Assembly: GCA_038025085.1 (NCBI GenBank)
Contig: CM076143.1
Location: 14,307,501-14,371,500 of the forward strand
Length of the DNA: 64,000 nt
Source of the DNA: Tetragonia tetragonoides
Taxonomy: Eukaryota; Streptophyta; Magnoliopsida; Caryophyllales; Aizoaceae
Reading direction: 5' to 3'
Below the pieces are notes generated by a model. It saw only the letters and a list, made by a program, of their open reading frames with translations, had not been told where the DNA came from and ran no database searches. Below are positions 23,349-35,071 of the stretch, piece by piece; positions within the stretch are counted from its first letter, which is position 1, and each line of letters begins with the position of its first letter. The translations under genes and the position numbers were made by a program.

Positions 23349-23602
23349 CTCCCTCTGTCCCAGGTTTATCTTTACATTGGACTTTTTAAGGTCAAAGTTT
23401 GTGAACTTTGACACTTATTTGTGAAAAGTTATAAAGTTTTACAATGTGAAAATAGTATAGCTAGCTTCATTTTAAATAGTATTTTAAAAATATCATCTTA
23501 TTATAAGTTCTAGAATTATGAAATCATAAATATTCATAGTCAAATTAGTGTCTTAGAGACCGTGAAAAGTCCAATATAAAGATTAACTTGGGACGGAGGG
23601 AG
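23349..23602. mobile_element. Stowaway-like MITE
   Basis: 254 bp flanked by TA dinucleotides, with ends CTCCCTCTGTCCCAGGTTTA and the inverted GGGACGGAGGGAG. The CTCCCTC terminus and TA TSD are the hallmark of Stowaway/mariner-type MITEs. A relative in opposite orientation lies at 30979-31239. Confidence 0.9.
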
Positions 23603-23888
23603 TAACATACATGACAATTTAGAAAGTACACAATGCAAGTATGTAACATTATAGCCTCCAAATATCTTGTTTAGCAGAGAGAAATAAATGAATATAATTT
23701 GTTGAGAGATGATTAAGACTTCTTTTGGATTGAAAACATCCAGTTAGAAGTTGGTAGGTTTTGGAACAAACTAAAATTTTTATTTATTATTATTATTTTT
23801 TTACCAGAAGTGAGTTTTTGAAGAAAATTGAAACAAACGAAACATTAGAACACATTGGAACTCTTTTTTTTTATATTTATGTATGTGT

Positions 23889-23913
23889 TAACAACAACAA
23901 CAACAACAACAAC

Positions 23914-24011
<98 letters not shown>
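23889..24011. repeat. (AAC)n(AAT)n(ATT)n microsatellite
   Basis: Runs of AAC, then AAT, then ATT. The AAT and ATT blocks are inverted copies of each other and can form a hairpin. The 85-aa open frame with a poly-Asn/poly-Ile tail that covers it is an artefact. Confidence 0.95.
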
Positions 24012-24012
<1 letters not shown>

Positions 24013-25440
24013 AAATGAAAAACATATTACTATTTAATATTTTGATAAAACATATCTGATTAATTATTATTTTTACAATATCAAAATACTATACTGGAAA
24101 AACGGGGATTAAATTAATTTTTTTTATGGATACCGAAGAAACTAGGACAAAATAATGGAGAAACCAAAGTCTAACACTTTTCAATGCCAAAAAACACGCC
24201 CTAAGATCTTGTAAGTATATTTATAAGTTTTAGAGGGAAAAAACCTTTTTTTGGCAAATTTCCTTGCCCAGTTTCGCTACCATGGCCTCCATTTCTCCAC
24301 CAATGTGGAGGGAACAAAAATTTTGTTAATGGAGGAAAATTATTCCGATCCCCTCAATCTCCCTTCTGCTCTAAAACTCACCTACATTGTTTTCCTCTAT
24401 TATCCAATTCAGGAACACTAAATTCTTTTTTTGTACCTATCCGACCAGGTTGAGTTCACCCTATCTAGTTCAATTCACAAAGTTTGCTTCAATTTATTTC
24501 ACTAAATAAAGGTTGATCTAAAACCTATAAAACTAAAGTTCACGTCAAATTGAACGTCTACGACATAACTTTTTCTTTCACATAATATTATAGAGTCAGG
24601 TCCATACACTTTAGGTTAGATAATGCGGTTCATTTGAAAAACACAAACCCTTATAAACAGGACTTACTAAGCCTTATAAGCTCTCATATGCATACACGAT
24701 CGACTTGCTAATTCTGAAGTGCAATTGCTTGTGTTTTATATGTTTTAGTTCAAACAAAATACACATACCGATATGGACACCTTTGAATCTACATCTTATT
24801 GGTAAAGGATAAAGTATGAACAATCTAGAAATCTCTAATATGCAATGTTAAACCACTAGTCAGGTTCAAATTAAAGGAACAACACTCAACAGTCAATAAT
24901 ACTGCATTTTGGTCTCAATCATAAACATAATCATTGATGTTTAACAACCATGAATGAATTTGGATACAGCAATTTGTGAATGGAGTAATGGACGAAGATT
25001 TTCTTCTCCTATTATACGACATCCATTGCACCAAATTACATGAGTACTATGTAATGGTTAGGATGAAACTAATAGTTGGAAGGATGATCAATCTCACCTT
25101 GAATTATACCACAAATTAGTTGGGGGGGGGGGGAGATTTTGTTTTAGCATAAATAGATTCATGAGCGGATGTAGACGAGTTTTACTCCCAACTCTCTGAT
25201 GCAACTTTACTGAAACGTGCCTCCAAGGTATATGGCGTTGTGGCAAAGGGAAGATTTATAAAGATAGTATCGAGAGTCGCCAATAATCGAGCTCGATTCC
25301 TAATTATATGCAGCACATCTTGCGATTGACCTCCTTTATATGACCGGAACACCTAAAAGAAGCGTAATCCCTATTTAACAATAATTAGTCTAAAGTAGGT
25401 TAATATAAAATGCTTCGTAAAGCAAGTGGTCGTATATATG
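24012..25440. other. intergenic sequence downstream of the bHLH gene
   Basis: AT-rich, no gene seen. A run of 12 G lies at about 25123-25135. The 3' UTR of the bHLH gene should start at 25440 and run leftward, but no obvious poly(A) signal stands out. Confidence 0.55.
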
Positions 25441-28400
25441 TCATTGTGCCAAGCTAGCAAGGATTCTTCTGATTGCTTCTTTGAAGGCAGACTCATCCCA
25501 TTCGGTCCCCTACAAATTAGACATCACGAGTCCAATTTTGGTCACTTTAATATAATCCTTTCAAAATGCAATCTAAAATCAAACTCTACATATATAGTCT
25601 TTCTTTTCAATCTTTCTCCACCACCACTATATTATTTGAAAATAGCCCGCCACGAGTAATATTCAAGGTATAAAATCTCACATACAATGAATGTATGAAA
25701 CTAGCTTTAGAAAGTGCATCTAAATTGAGTCATACTCCGTATTATTTTATTTTCTAATAATCTATGTATAACACGAGCAAAAATTAGTACATAAAAAATT
25801 ACAATAATCTTAATTCGTTAAATTTGAAATACAACAACTTGTTAATTAAATAAGTACTAAACCCTTTTCTTTCACTAATTTACTTATAATTAACTTTTGG
25901 ACGATGAAATGATCACAATATATCTATATAATATCCATTATGTTTAGATCAGGCAAAACTTGCCGATCGCCTCAAGAGTAAGTCAAGCATATATTGCCTG
26001 TTCAACTATATCTATAGTTTGCCTTGATTAAAATACTAACAAACCATAATCAAGAAAAAGGAAAGAAACCACCAAGAACTAATTTCTTGTAATAATAAAA
26101 AAGAAATACTAATTAACAAACCCTGCTCGTCTTTTGCTGTTCAAGTACTAGCTATCTAGCTAGACATATTCTATGTATGTCAACATACATTGACTAGACC
26201 TATCTAGACTTCTTCTAGAAGTATTCAAAGTAATTCTTCAAAGTATTAAAACCAACACGTTTTATTTTTATTGCCAGTTGATAATGCATCCATATATATG
26301 TACATTACCCTAATCCAAATATTTCCATCCACATATAACTCAAATATAATATTGCATGGAGTTAATAATTAAATAGTAGGATGAGAATATATATTAATCA
26401 ACTAGTTATATGTCCAAATTTTTATTATTCTAAGACTAGTCCTGTGCGCACCGAATTGGCCTACGAAGGGGTAAAGTTTTTCCACCAAATAGTAGTTTCT
26501 TCATTCACAAGATTCGAACCTTCAACCTTACTTAATAAGGGATGAGAGTGTCGAACCAGCACTCGCACCAACCAAAAACTTGTATATGAGAAACATGACA
26601 AACTTCATGCAATCATGCATATTACTGAAATAGGGTTTTGTTATAATGGTGCATACCTCAATTCTCAGCCTAAAGGTGGCCCAGTTTGTAGGGCTTTGAT
26701 GATCTACTACTACTGCAATTTGTTGATGAGTTTGAGCATCCATTGAAACCAAGCTTGCTTCTCTTACTTGCTTTAGAAATTCCAATACCCTAATAATAAC
26801 TAAATCAGTGGCTGGATTATGATTTGAGCCTCTCAACATCACTTGCAACTCTACTATCCTCTCTTCTGACGTCGTCGATTCCGAGACCGTTGTAAGCTGA
26901 ACATTTAGCCTTTCATTTGTAGAGACGATGACATCTAGTGGTTGCTGTTCTTCACTTCTTGTAGTAGTAGTCTCTTTCCTATTAGGGAGGATCAGTTGTG
27001 CTTCCAAGAATTGGTTCCTTTTGGTTAGCTCCAATAGCTGAGATTTTAAAGAGCTCACGTACTCCTTTGTAGTTCTTAGCACTGATGCTTTGTCTTTCTG
27101 TTTATATCATTAATTCATGGAACAAGTTTATTAATCATTATCAATCCAATAAGTCTTACTCCAATAAGTATATTAACTCACTGACTGCAAGTTCATAATG
27201 CGCGGTATTTGTATGGTGGTTTATGTTTATGAATTACCACGTTGTTGTAACCACCATAATAATCTGGTATGGTTTATGTTTATGAATTACCACGTTGTTG
27301 TAACCACCATAATAATCTGGTATGGTTTATGTTTATGAATTACCACGTTGTTATAACCACCATAATAATTTGGTATCCACCACAATATAAAATTGGGTAA
27401 AACCAATTTCATACTTTAATTCTGGCCGATTTGGTTACAAAAACAAGTTATAATATTTGTTACTATAAAATTAAACTAGTGATAATAGTATACACCTCAT
27501 TCTGATTCCTTTATTTTTTTTAACCTTTTATTTAGATGTTAGCATAATTAAAACCAATAGTACGAATGAAAAAACCAGTTCAAGTTATCATTAATTTCTA
27601 AGATTTAATTTACACTTTCATGATAAATTAGTTTTGATCGATTTTGAAATTGGATATGATTATCAACAATCACTTTTAATTATTTTGGTGACTACATAAA
27701 AGTTGTAATAACCCCCCCAAAAAGTGTGTACCATAATGTAGAAGTAGAAGCATCAAATAATTAATCTTAATCTTAACTATGGGTGCGTTTGTTAGAGATG
27801 AACTTATCTGAACTGAATTCAGCATCACTAAATTGGACACTACTAAACTGAACTGGACACAACTAAACTGAATTGAACACAACTTGATATGTAAGACAAA
27901 AAACATGTTTCTGAACTCAACACCACTGAACTGAACTGAACTGAACATCTTTTAACTAAATTTAACATCACTGAATTGATACCTGAACTGAACTGAACCG
28001 AACTGACAGTGTAAGCTCTAACAAACGCACCCTATATGGAATATGGCATATAGATTAAATTTTCATCAAATTAAAGGGAATGTATGTACCTTGGTGCCAA
28101 CAGGGAGCAAGGATCTCAAAGCCTGGAAGCTCTCATTGATCTTCTCTCTTCTCCTCCTCTCAGATATCATGTGGTGAAGCTGATTGCTGGTAGGACGGCT
28201 CCCTTGCAAAGCATGCATCCTTGTATAATTCATCCCTCTGAAATAGGCAATGGCGCGTTTAAACATTGTTTGCCTCGAATAATTACTAGAGCTCATCTTT
28301 AATCGAGCCACATAACTCTTAAAAGCACTCGAATTTGGCTGTCGTTGGCTACTACCGCCAGCTACTAGTTGTTGTTGTTGTTGTTGTCGTGGTGTTAAAG

Positions 28401-29978
28401 AGGAGGAATTCGTAGAAGACAAGATGGCTAAGTATGCCCTAGTGAGGGCAGCATCAGTGCTTTCCGGTGTAGGGAAAGGACTGTTTTGGATCTGGCTGAA
28501 TGCTGACATACTTGGAGGAAGCTGATGGGATGTTGAAACAATTGGATTTGTTTGTTGTTGTTCCCTCGGTGGCGAATAATGCTGTTGAAGATATGAAGAT
28601 GAAGAGGTTGGAAAGGTGTAAAATAGAGATGAGTACTCAGGGCTATCCATGGAGAAAGATGAGGATGGTGAAGGCCGACTTTGTTGTTGCTGCTGCTGCT
28701 GCTGCTTCTGTTGTTGTTCTCGTTGTTGCTGCTGTTGTTGTTTTTCTGCTAGTCGTGGATGTTCTAGCATTGTTAAGGATTGTTGTCTTGCAAAGTCTTG
28801 TGGGAAGAAGGTTTGCATCTTCATCTCTAAGCTCGTCTAGATTAATCAGAAATGAATTACTTTTACACACGAAATGTCATGATATTGTAAAAAACAGCAG
28901 TAATAATAAGTTACCTGTGGGATGTAAGACATGCCAAGCTCTATTTCTCCTCTATCACACCCCAAGAACACAGCCATCTGCACCAATTTTCACAGAAACA
29001 TCATGAATAAACGAGAAAAACACGTTCATAATCAGTGGCGGATCCAGGATTTTAAAATTGGGTATGCACCATTACAAAATGATACACATATAACAATAAT
29101 ATATGCATTATTGCCTTAACCCACCTTTATCCTTGCTTCCTGTAAACATGCACAATGAGAAAGAGATTAGCTAATTATTCATTAATAACAAGCCAATGCA
29201 TGCAGCTTAATATGAAGGTCTAATTCCTATATATCATTATATGAAGGTTAGGATCATTACCCTGTAGAAATGATGCTGTATTTCGAGAGACCTGAATCTC
29301 TGAAGGTCTAGTTCCTGCAACTCTAAATAAGGATTTCTGTGCTTGAATGCTAGTCCAGGTACAAAGCTGTGACAAATTTTCATGCATTACAAGCAAATTA
29401 ACAAAAGGTATATATAGGAATATTGATCATAAAACGCCTCTTCAATACACTATTTCTCACATTTACTCATTATACCTCCGGATATCTAACATTTGTGCGT
29501 GGTAGATACCATAGGTATTATGATGCGTACTCGCAAGAAATAGTATATTGAAGAGGATCCCGATCCAAAATCTTACTCATTCCCAAGGGTGAAAATGGAT
29601 TCTTTGTAGTCGTCGAAGAATCTTTGAGCTACTGATGATCCTGATGAGGAGCTTGCTACTAGTTGGCTCGAGCTTTCGGCTTCTTGGTAGTACCCTTGTT
29701 GGCAAAACAAAATGCTGCCTCCCAAAAAATGACAGAGAAAAAACACTTGTGATCAGGTGAACAAATGCAAATAGGCAAATGATTTTATGAATGAATGAAA
29801 GAATGTGAAATTAATGCATATAAATGTATATAATGACTAGTACTAATTAATATTAGTAATTTTACTTGTGATCAGGTGAATAGGTCCAAAGGCAAATGTA
29901 AGAAGAGGCAAAAGACTGCATCAAATTGAGGAGGAAGGTGGCTTGGTCTCCATTACTGAGTCCAAACACCGAGTCCAT
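25441..29978 (-). CDS. bHLH041: bHLH041-type basic helix-loop-helix transcription factor (8 exons, 563 aa)
   Basis: Exons on the minus strand: 29866-29978, 29577-29714, 29261-29366, 29125-29139, 28915-28977, 28090-28836, 26657-27097, 25441-25509. They sum to 1692 nt and every junction is GT-AG and in phase. The N-terminus MDSVFGLSNGDQATFLLNL and the EARIK-MAVFLGCDRGEIELG segment are typical of bHLH041 proteins. Exon 6 holds a polyglutamine tract (about residues 177-198), serine-rich sequence and the start of the bHLH (HHMISERRRREKINESFQ). Helix 2 (KDKASVLRTTKEYVSSLK) is in exon 7, followed by a leucine-rich coiled segment and an ACT-like C-terminal region ending GTEWDESAFKEAIRRILASL. The basic region has the E and R residues needed for E-box binding. 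Expected role: nuclear DNA-binding regulator; targets unknown. Family assignment rests on recalled similarity. An open frame that extends exon 1 upstream is not used. Confidence 0.92.
26435..26585 (-). mobile_element. probable tRNA-derived SINE in intron 7 of the bHLH gene
   Basis: On the minus strand an A-box-like TGGTGCGAGTGCTGG (about 26560-26574) is followed about 40 nt later by a B box, GGTTCGAATC (26511-26520). This is the spacing of a tRNA-derived Pol III promoter. The element continues as TTGTGAATGAAG... with no coding potential. Ends and TSD were not determined. Confidence 0.5.
27213..27371. repeat. 53-bp minisatellite, three copies, in a bHLH intron
   Basis: Units start at about 27213, 27266 and 27319, each with TTTATGTTTATGAATTACCA and CCACCATAATAAT. 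Copies 2 and 3 are almost identical; copy 1 has small changes at its start. Confidence 0.9.
27781..28032. mobile_element. MITE with 17-bp perfect TIRs in a bHLH intron
   Basis: Ends GGGTGCGTTTGTTAGAG and CTCTAACAAACGCACCC are perfect inverted copies. The 252-bp interior is full of ACTGAACTGAA-type repeats. TAT flanks both sides, possibly a 3-bp TSD. A diverged copy lies at 42759-43000. Superfamily uncertain. Confidence 0.85.
29125..29139 (-). other. 15-nt microexon of the bHLH gene
   Basis: Codes for EARIK between TTTACAG and a GTGGGT donor. Without it the protein would lose five residues but stay in frame. The flanking exons read HHFYR and MAVFLGCD, which together with EARIK form a conserved bHLH041 stretch. 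Confidence 0.8.
29747..29785. repeat. duplicate of the bHLH exon 1 donor region within intron 1
   Basis: ACTTGTGATCAGGTGAA plus a nearby GGCAAATG occurs both here and at 29864-29897, where it forms the end of exon 1 and its GT donor on the minus strand. It is a short local duplication about 115 bp apart. Confidence 0.75.
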
Positions 29979-30324
29979 ACGAATGAGGCACAAAAGGCCG
30001 ATACAATATACAATCGAGTTTTTTTTAGTCAAGTGACAAAAAGCTCCTATTTTGCCACCATTTTTGTAAACTGTGAGCAAGCAGAGTATGAAATGATTGT
30101 GTTTGGGTCATATCATGAAAATTCAGAGGAAAGCTCTAGTTATATCTTTGAAAAGTATTGAAAAGAGAAAAAGGAAAAAAGACAGAGAAAATTAAAACCC
30201 ACATTTTTGGTGATAATAAGAGACAACGGTCCTTTGTAATTATGCCATTTAATGAAGAGAAGCCCACCAAATCGAAGAACAGAGACTATTACAGAGAGGC
30301 AGATAGAGAAGGAGAAAGTGAAAG

Positions 30325-30380
30325 AGAAAGAGAGAGAGATTGTTTGGACAAAGGGAACTTGAAAGGTATATAAATGAGGA
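30325..30380 (-). promoter_or_regulatory. possible core promoter of the bHLH gene
   Basis: A TATATA-containing stretch (ATTTATATACC on the minus strand, about 30366-30377) is followed downstream by a pyrimidine-rich CTCTCTCTCTTTCTC region (about 30320-30345), which looks like a plant 5' leader. This would give a 5' UTR of about 350 nt before the ATG at 29978. Confidence 0.45.
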
Positions 30381-30978
30381 AGAGAAAAAACAAAAGGGGT
30401 GGAGAAACTTTGTAATAATAAGGGATAAAGGGGTTGTCTTGTTTTCTTATACTTTTCTAGATTAAGCAAATTGGTCTTTTGACTAGCTACTACACTTCTC
30501 AAATTTAGACCGTTTGATTCAACTTAATTTTACTTAAATTCAGTTTACTAGTTTAATTTAGTTTAGTTCATGTATAACTTTATCACTTAAATAACTTTTT
30601 ATTCTGAAATAAATTAATGATGATAACTATGTCATCGCAAATATTTCAAAACATACTCTCAAATGAATCCAATATTGAATATATTTGGACAAAATTTTAA
30701 TGGTTAACTGTTAACTTAAAAAAAATCAATTAAGTTCAATTCAGTTTATTTTTTTTTCCATGTAAATCAAACGGAGTCTTAGCTATTAAACAAGTACTAG
30801 TACTAAGGTTATACATGAAGTTATTATATATAGAGCGTGTTTCATAGGTCTTAAAATACCAATTACGTATAATTCAGCTATGAACGAGTTTAATGCTTAT
30901 ATAACAATAATACAAAATGTATATGCATTAATGGTAAGCTTTGTAGTATTTGTATAGTGTATTTTAATGTGCCTTTTA

Positions 30979-31239
30979 CTCCATTCCTTCCAAGTTTATC
31001 TTTATATTGGACTTTTCGCGGTCTCTAAGATGCTACTTTGACCATGAATATTTATGATTTCATAATTATAGAACTTATAATAAGATGATATTTTGAAAAT
31101 ACTACTTAAAATGAATCTAGCAATACTATTTTCACATTGTAAAAACTTTGTAACTTTTGACAAATAAGTGGTCAAAGTTTGAAGTGGTCAAAGTTCACTT
31201 AAATAGTCCAATGTAAAGAAAAACCTTGGATAGAGGGAG
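30979..31239. mobile_element. Stowaway-like MITE upstream of the bHLH gene
   Basis: 261 bp flanked by TA, ends CTCCATTCCTTCCAAGTTTATC and GATAGAGGGAG. The body matches the MITE at 23349-23602 in reverse orientation (TATTGGACTTTTC.CGGTCTCTAAGA). It lies about 0.6 kb upstream of the presumed bHLH promoter. Confidence 0.88.
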
Positions 31240-33455
31240 TAAATTTTATTCACGTGCGAAGATAATAAATTAATAAATAGTTTTCCATTGCTAGCCAAAT
31301 TAAAAAAAAAGACATAAATAAAAATAAATAAATAAAAAATAAAAAGCAGGGTAATAGAGTACCAATAAGAGGCTGCAACTAGAAGAAGAATAATAAGAAG
31401 ACGAAAAAGAGAAATATGATTGAGGTTTGAAAAGTAAGAGGTCAAAGTCTCCGTTTTCTTATGAGGATATTGAAATTGGTCAAGGTAGGAAGGCAACCCA
31501 TCGTTTTCTCTCTCCATTTGCTTCATTGTTTTGTACCAAGTATATAATATCAGACATCAGTACTATTCAATTAATTAACTCCCTTTTTAAATTTTCTTTT
31601 TCTCTTTCTTGTTTTTCAATTTCTGTTCCCACCAACAGGTAAATTCGCATCTAAGTCTTTTTATGATGATGATGATTTAGCAAAAAAAAAGGAGGGGGGG
31701 GGGGTTGGTGACTTTTCATGGATTTCCATTTAGAACCAAGGGGACTACACAGAATGACCCTTTTCAAGCTCTATTTCTTTTAATAGTTTATTATAGTTAC
31801 CAACTTCTCCAAGGACCTAAAGCAAACAAAATCATCAAAAAAATTACTACTACTAAAACTAAAGCAAACAACAAAAAAAAAAGATAATAAAAACAATGAT
31901 TGCAGACCGAGAATGGTCAAAAATCAACCATTCTCGTTCCGAAAAATACTTGTGATGGAGGCTGGGGTTTTTAGAAAGAGAAAAGAAGGCTTACCACACG
32001 TTCACACCCCAACTTAATCAATATCACATATTAAAAAATTGTTCCTAAAATACCCATAAAGTTTAAAGAATAAAACAATCAAAAAGGGAAAAAGAAACTA
32101 TGTGGAAATGAAAGATGGGTCGACACAAACAGTTTGATAAATTCAATCTCAAATCAGTAGAAGGGCAACTAAAAAGAAGACGTAAGAGGTTGGTTTTATG
32201 AGATTGTTTAACAAAGGAAGGTTTATTAAACAAAAGAACAAATGAGAAAAAAGATAGGGAAATATGTTGGTTCCATTAGATTGGTGTTGGCTACTGGCTT
32301 AGGTACTAATTGGCCATTCCATGTCTTTTCAATCATGCGCCTTTGTTGAGCGCATGTATATATCTTATGTATGCGCTTTTCTATGAGGACGTCTCAAAGT
32401 GAGGCTCGCTCTGTCATGCTTATTAAAAGGAAGCTCACCTTGAAACAGTCTCATACGAGTTTTTATATATAGCAATATAATCTACACTCACTTTGGGTTC
32501 ATATGTTATGATTTTTAGGAAAAAATAATAATAAATGTGGAAATTTGACAACTAACTAAACGTAGTTTAAATGGAACTTCAAAATAATCGACTAGAACAA
32601 TAAAGTGATTTGTTAAACAATACGTAAAAAGTGTTATATGGTGACAAATTGGAGACCTATTATAAGTTTGGGTAGGGAAAGAGAATTAACCCTAAAATTA
32701 AAAGAAGCGCGATATTGATATTATTTTATCAGGAAGTGCGGTATTGTTTTAATTGGGGTGTGGTATTAATGGAACTATTTTGAGATGCTTTCGACTAATG
32801 AATGTAATTAATTGCTTATGCATATATTTTTTACATAAATTTGTACAATAAGATCTTATGGTAATGTTCAAGGAGACAATAATCACTATTCAACGAAATA
32901 TTGATCACTGCTCATAATTAGAGACTCTTTATATTATTCTGTGCTAATTAGAATTGGTCTCACACAAGACTACTACTCATATTTTCTTTATTTTTCTATG
33001 CTAATTAGAGTTGCTTTCATGAGTGATATAAACAATTGATATGCAATGAAAGTACTTCACCTAATGTTGATAATATGCCGTAAATTTCTCAAAGTGAAAA
33101 GTGCAAATAATTTTAATTGAATTCGAATGCTCTTACACTTTGCTGCAAGGTTAATTTTTTTTTTTTTTTTTGTGGGTGTTGGTAAACTTCACAATTAAAG
33201 CTATATTAGTTGTTAGCACGTGGATATCCATTAATGATAATTCCCGCCTTCCCGTTTCCAACACTCAAAAAAAGTTGTTTGCATGTGGATATCCAATTAT
33301 CCTAGCTTATGCTCTTAAGAAGTAATTTTATATTGTTATTTTAGATATTTCATTAGTTAGGAATGATTATGGTTGTATATATCACTATTAGGCTATCGAT
33401 CAATGATAATTCCCCCCTTCTTGTTTTCAACGCTCAAAAAAAGTTATTAGCACGT
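31240..33455. other. intergenic sequence, no gene recognised
   Basis: AT-rich with short open frames. A poly-G run lies at about 31693-31703. A roughly 55-bp segment (TGATAATTCCC...CTCAAAAAAAGTT...GCA.GT) is present at about 33233-33287 and again at about 33402-33454; the Gypsy element begins right at the end of the second copy. Confidence 0.55.
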
Positions 33456-34598
33456 TGTAACACCCCGGATTTTCTAAATAATAAATAAATAAATATAACT
33501 AAACTCAAATATGAAACCAGCAACAAAACAGTAACAAAAGGTTCCATAACAATACCAAATCAGCTCAATTTAAGTTGAATAACAGCAAGCACATAACCAA
33601 GGCTAAATTATATAACAATTTGCACATAATCATTCATACAGGCCACATAGAATTCTCACATATCAACTTGACCAAGTAACACCATCACACCTCTGAGAAT
33701 CAATGCCAAACACATAGCAATTACACATATTAAGCATGTAGTTTACACATAAAAAAAAAAGCAAACAATATCCATCTCCAACCGAATAGAAAGGGTTAAA
33801 TTCACTATATTCGGGTGATTATTACAGCAGTTCTGTATTTTGGCCATATCTCACTCGTTAGACATCGTATCAAGGTGATTCAAAAACCTATGGAAACCTT
33901 ACAACAATTGCTACAACTTTCATGTTTTGACCATCTTCAGAATCCAAACTTAAAACAGTCAAATTGAAGCATGAAGATGCGAAACGGGAATTCATTCACC
34001 AAATAATCCACACAAATTCAATCATTCAAACTCAAGCAACTTAATAATTAAAATTTCAGAACAAAGCACATATCAATTCACATATTAATCATGATTTCCA
34101 CATAGAAAAGAAAAAGAACATCATGTCCAATCGAATAGAAAGTTGGTTACCTCCATATCAAATCCCAACTCAATTAATCATCAAAGCCCTTCAATCAAAG
34201 CATCAATTATCTATTCACATAATTAACAAATCAGAATTTGTAATTTAAAACCCAAAACGAAATTTATTACTCAAACTCAAGGGTTTAGGGTTTACAGAAA
34301 TCGAACCCATGAAAAGTCGAATTGGACGTCCTTCACGGCGAAGCAACGGTGGCTATGGAGGCTGGTGGTTCAGTGCGTCTGGCCACCACCACGATGTGGA
34401 TGAAAACGGCAGCAGTAATTAAAGAAACAAAATCGCAGAACAGGGGAGAGAGAAGGCGCCAGACAGAGATGAGAAGGACCACGTCAATAGTAAGTTTTTG
34501 AATCCACAGTAAGGTTTTGGAGAAGCCAGAAATCTGATGATGGTGATGGTGGTTTTGTCGAATTTGATGGTGGCGACGGTGTCATTGGAGAGGCAGAG

Positions 34599-34979
34599 TG
34601 TTATAACGGGATTTGTTCAAATAACAGTTTGTTATATCAGATGCAAGAAAGATTAACAGAAACCAAGAAATCAACACAAAGATTTAACGTGGTTCACCAA
34701 TTAGTCAATTGGCTACGTCCACAACCAGAGAGGAGACAATATTGTATTGAGATAGTTATGAAGGTTACATATTACAGTATATATAGGAGATAGGAAATTA
34801 AGGCTAACTTCCTAAACCTAACCGGACTGGGCTTACTTTAATGAACCTAAATAGTAAATGGAATAACATAACGTAACCTCCCGTAACCTAACATACCGTA
34901 ACATAACCTAACGTACGATAGCGTAAAATTCGTAACATATCATAACTCAAATACCGAAGAGTTCAAGTCATACCCAACA
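34599..34979 (-). repeat. Copia 3' LTR
   Basis: Begins TGTTATAACGGG and ends CATACCCAACA on the + strand. It pairs with 36889-37270, with only scattered substitutions and a one-base length difference. Confidence 0.95.
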
Positions 34980-35071
34980 AATCTCCACCTTGACTTGAAT
35001 CTTCTTCAGAAACCAGATGTACCAGATGCATCCCATGATGCCAGCAGTACCCAGATTCTCCTACCAGACTG

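Noticed and set aside
23761..24018. Open frame with poly-Asn and poly-Ile
   Set aside because: Microsatellite translation.
28500..29006. 168-codon open frame on the + strand opposite bHLH exons 5-6
   Set aside because: Antisense of the polyglutamine exon (poly-Ala/Val/Cys); crosses the bHLH splice sites.
29018..29060. CAGTGGCGGATCCAGGATTT in a bHLH intron, similar to a common plant transposon end
   Set aside because: Only one end was found; no matching inverted end or TSD.
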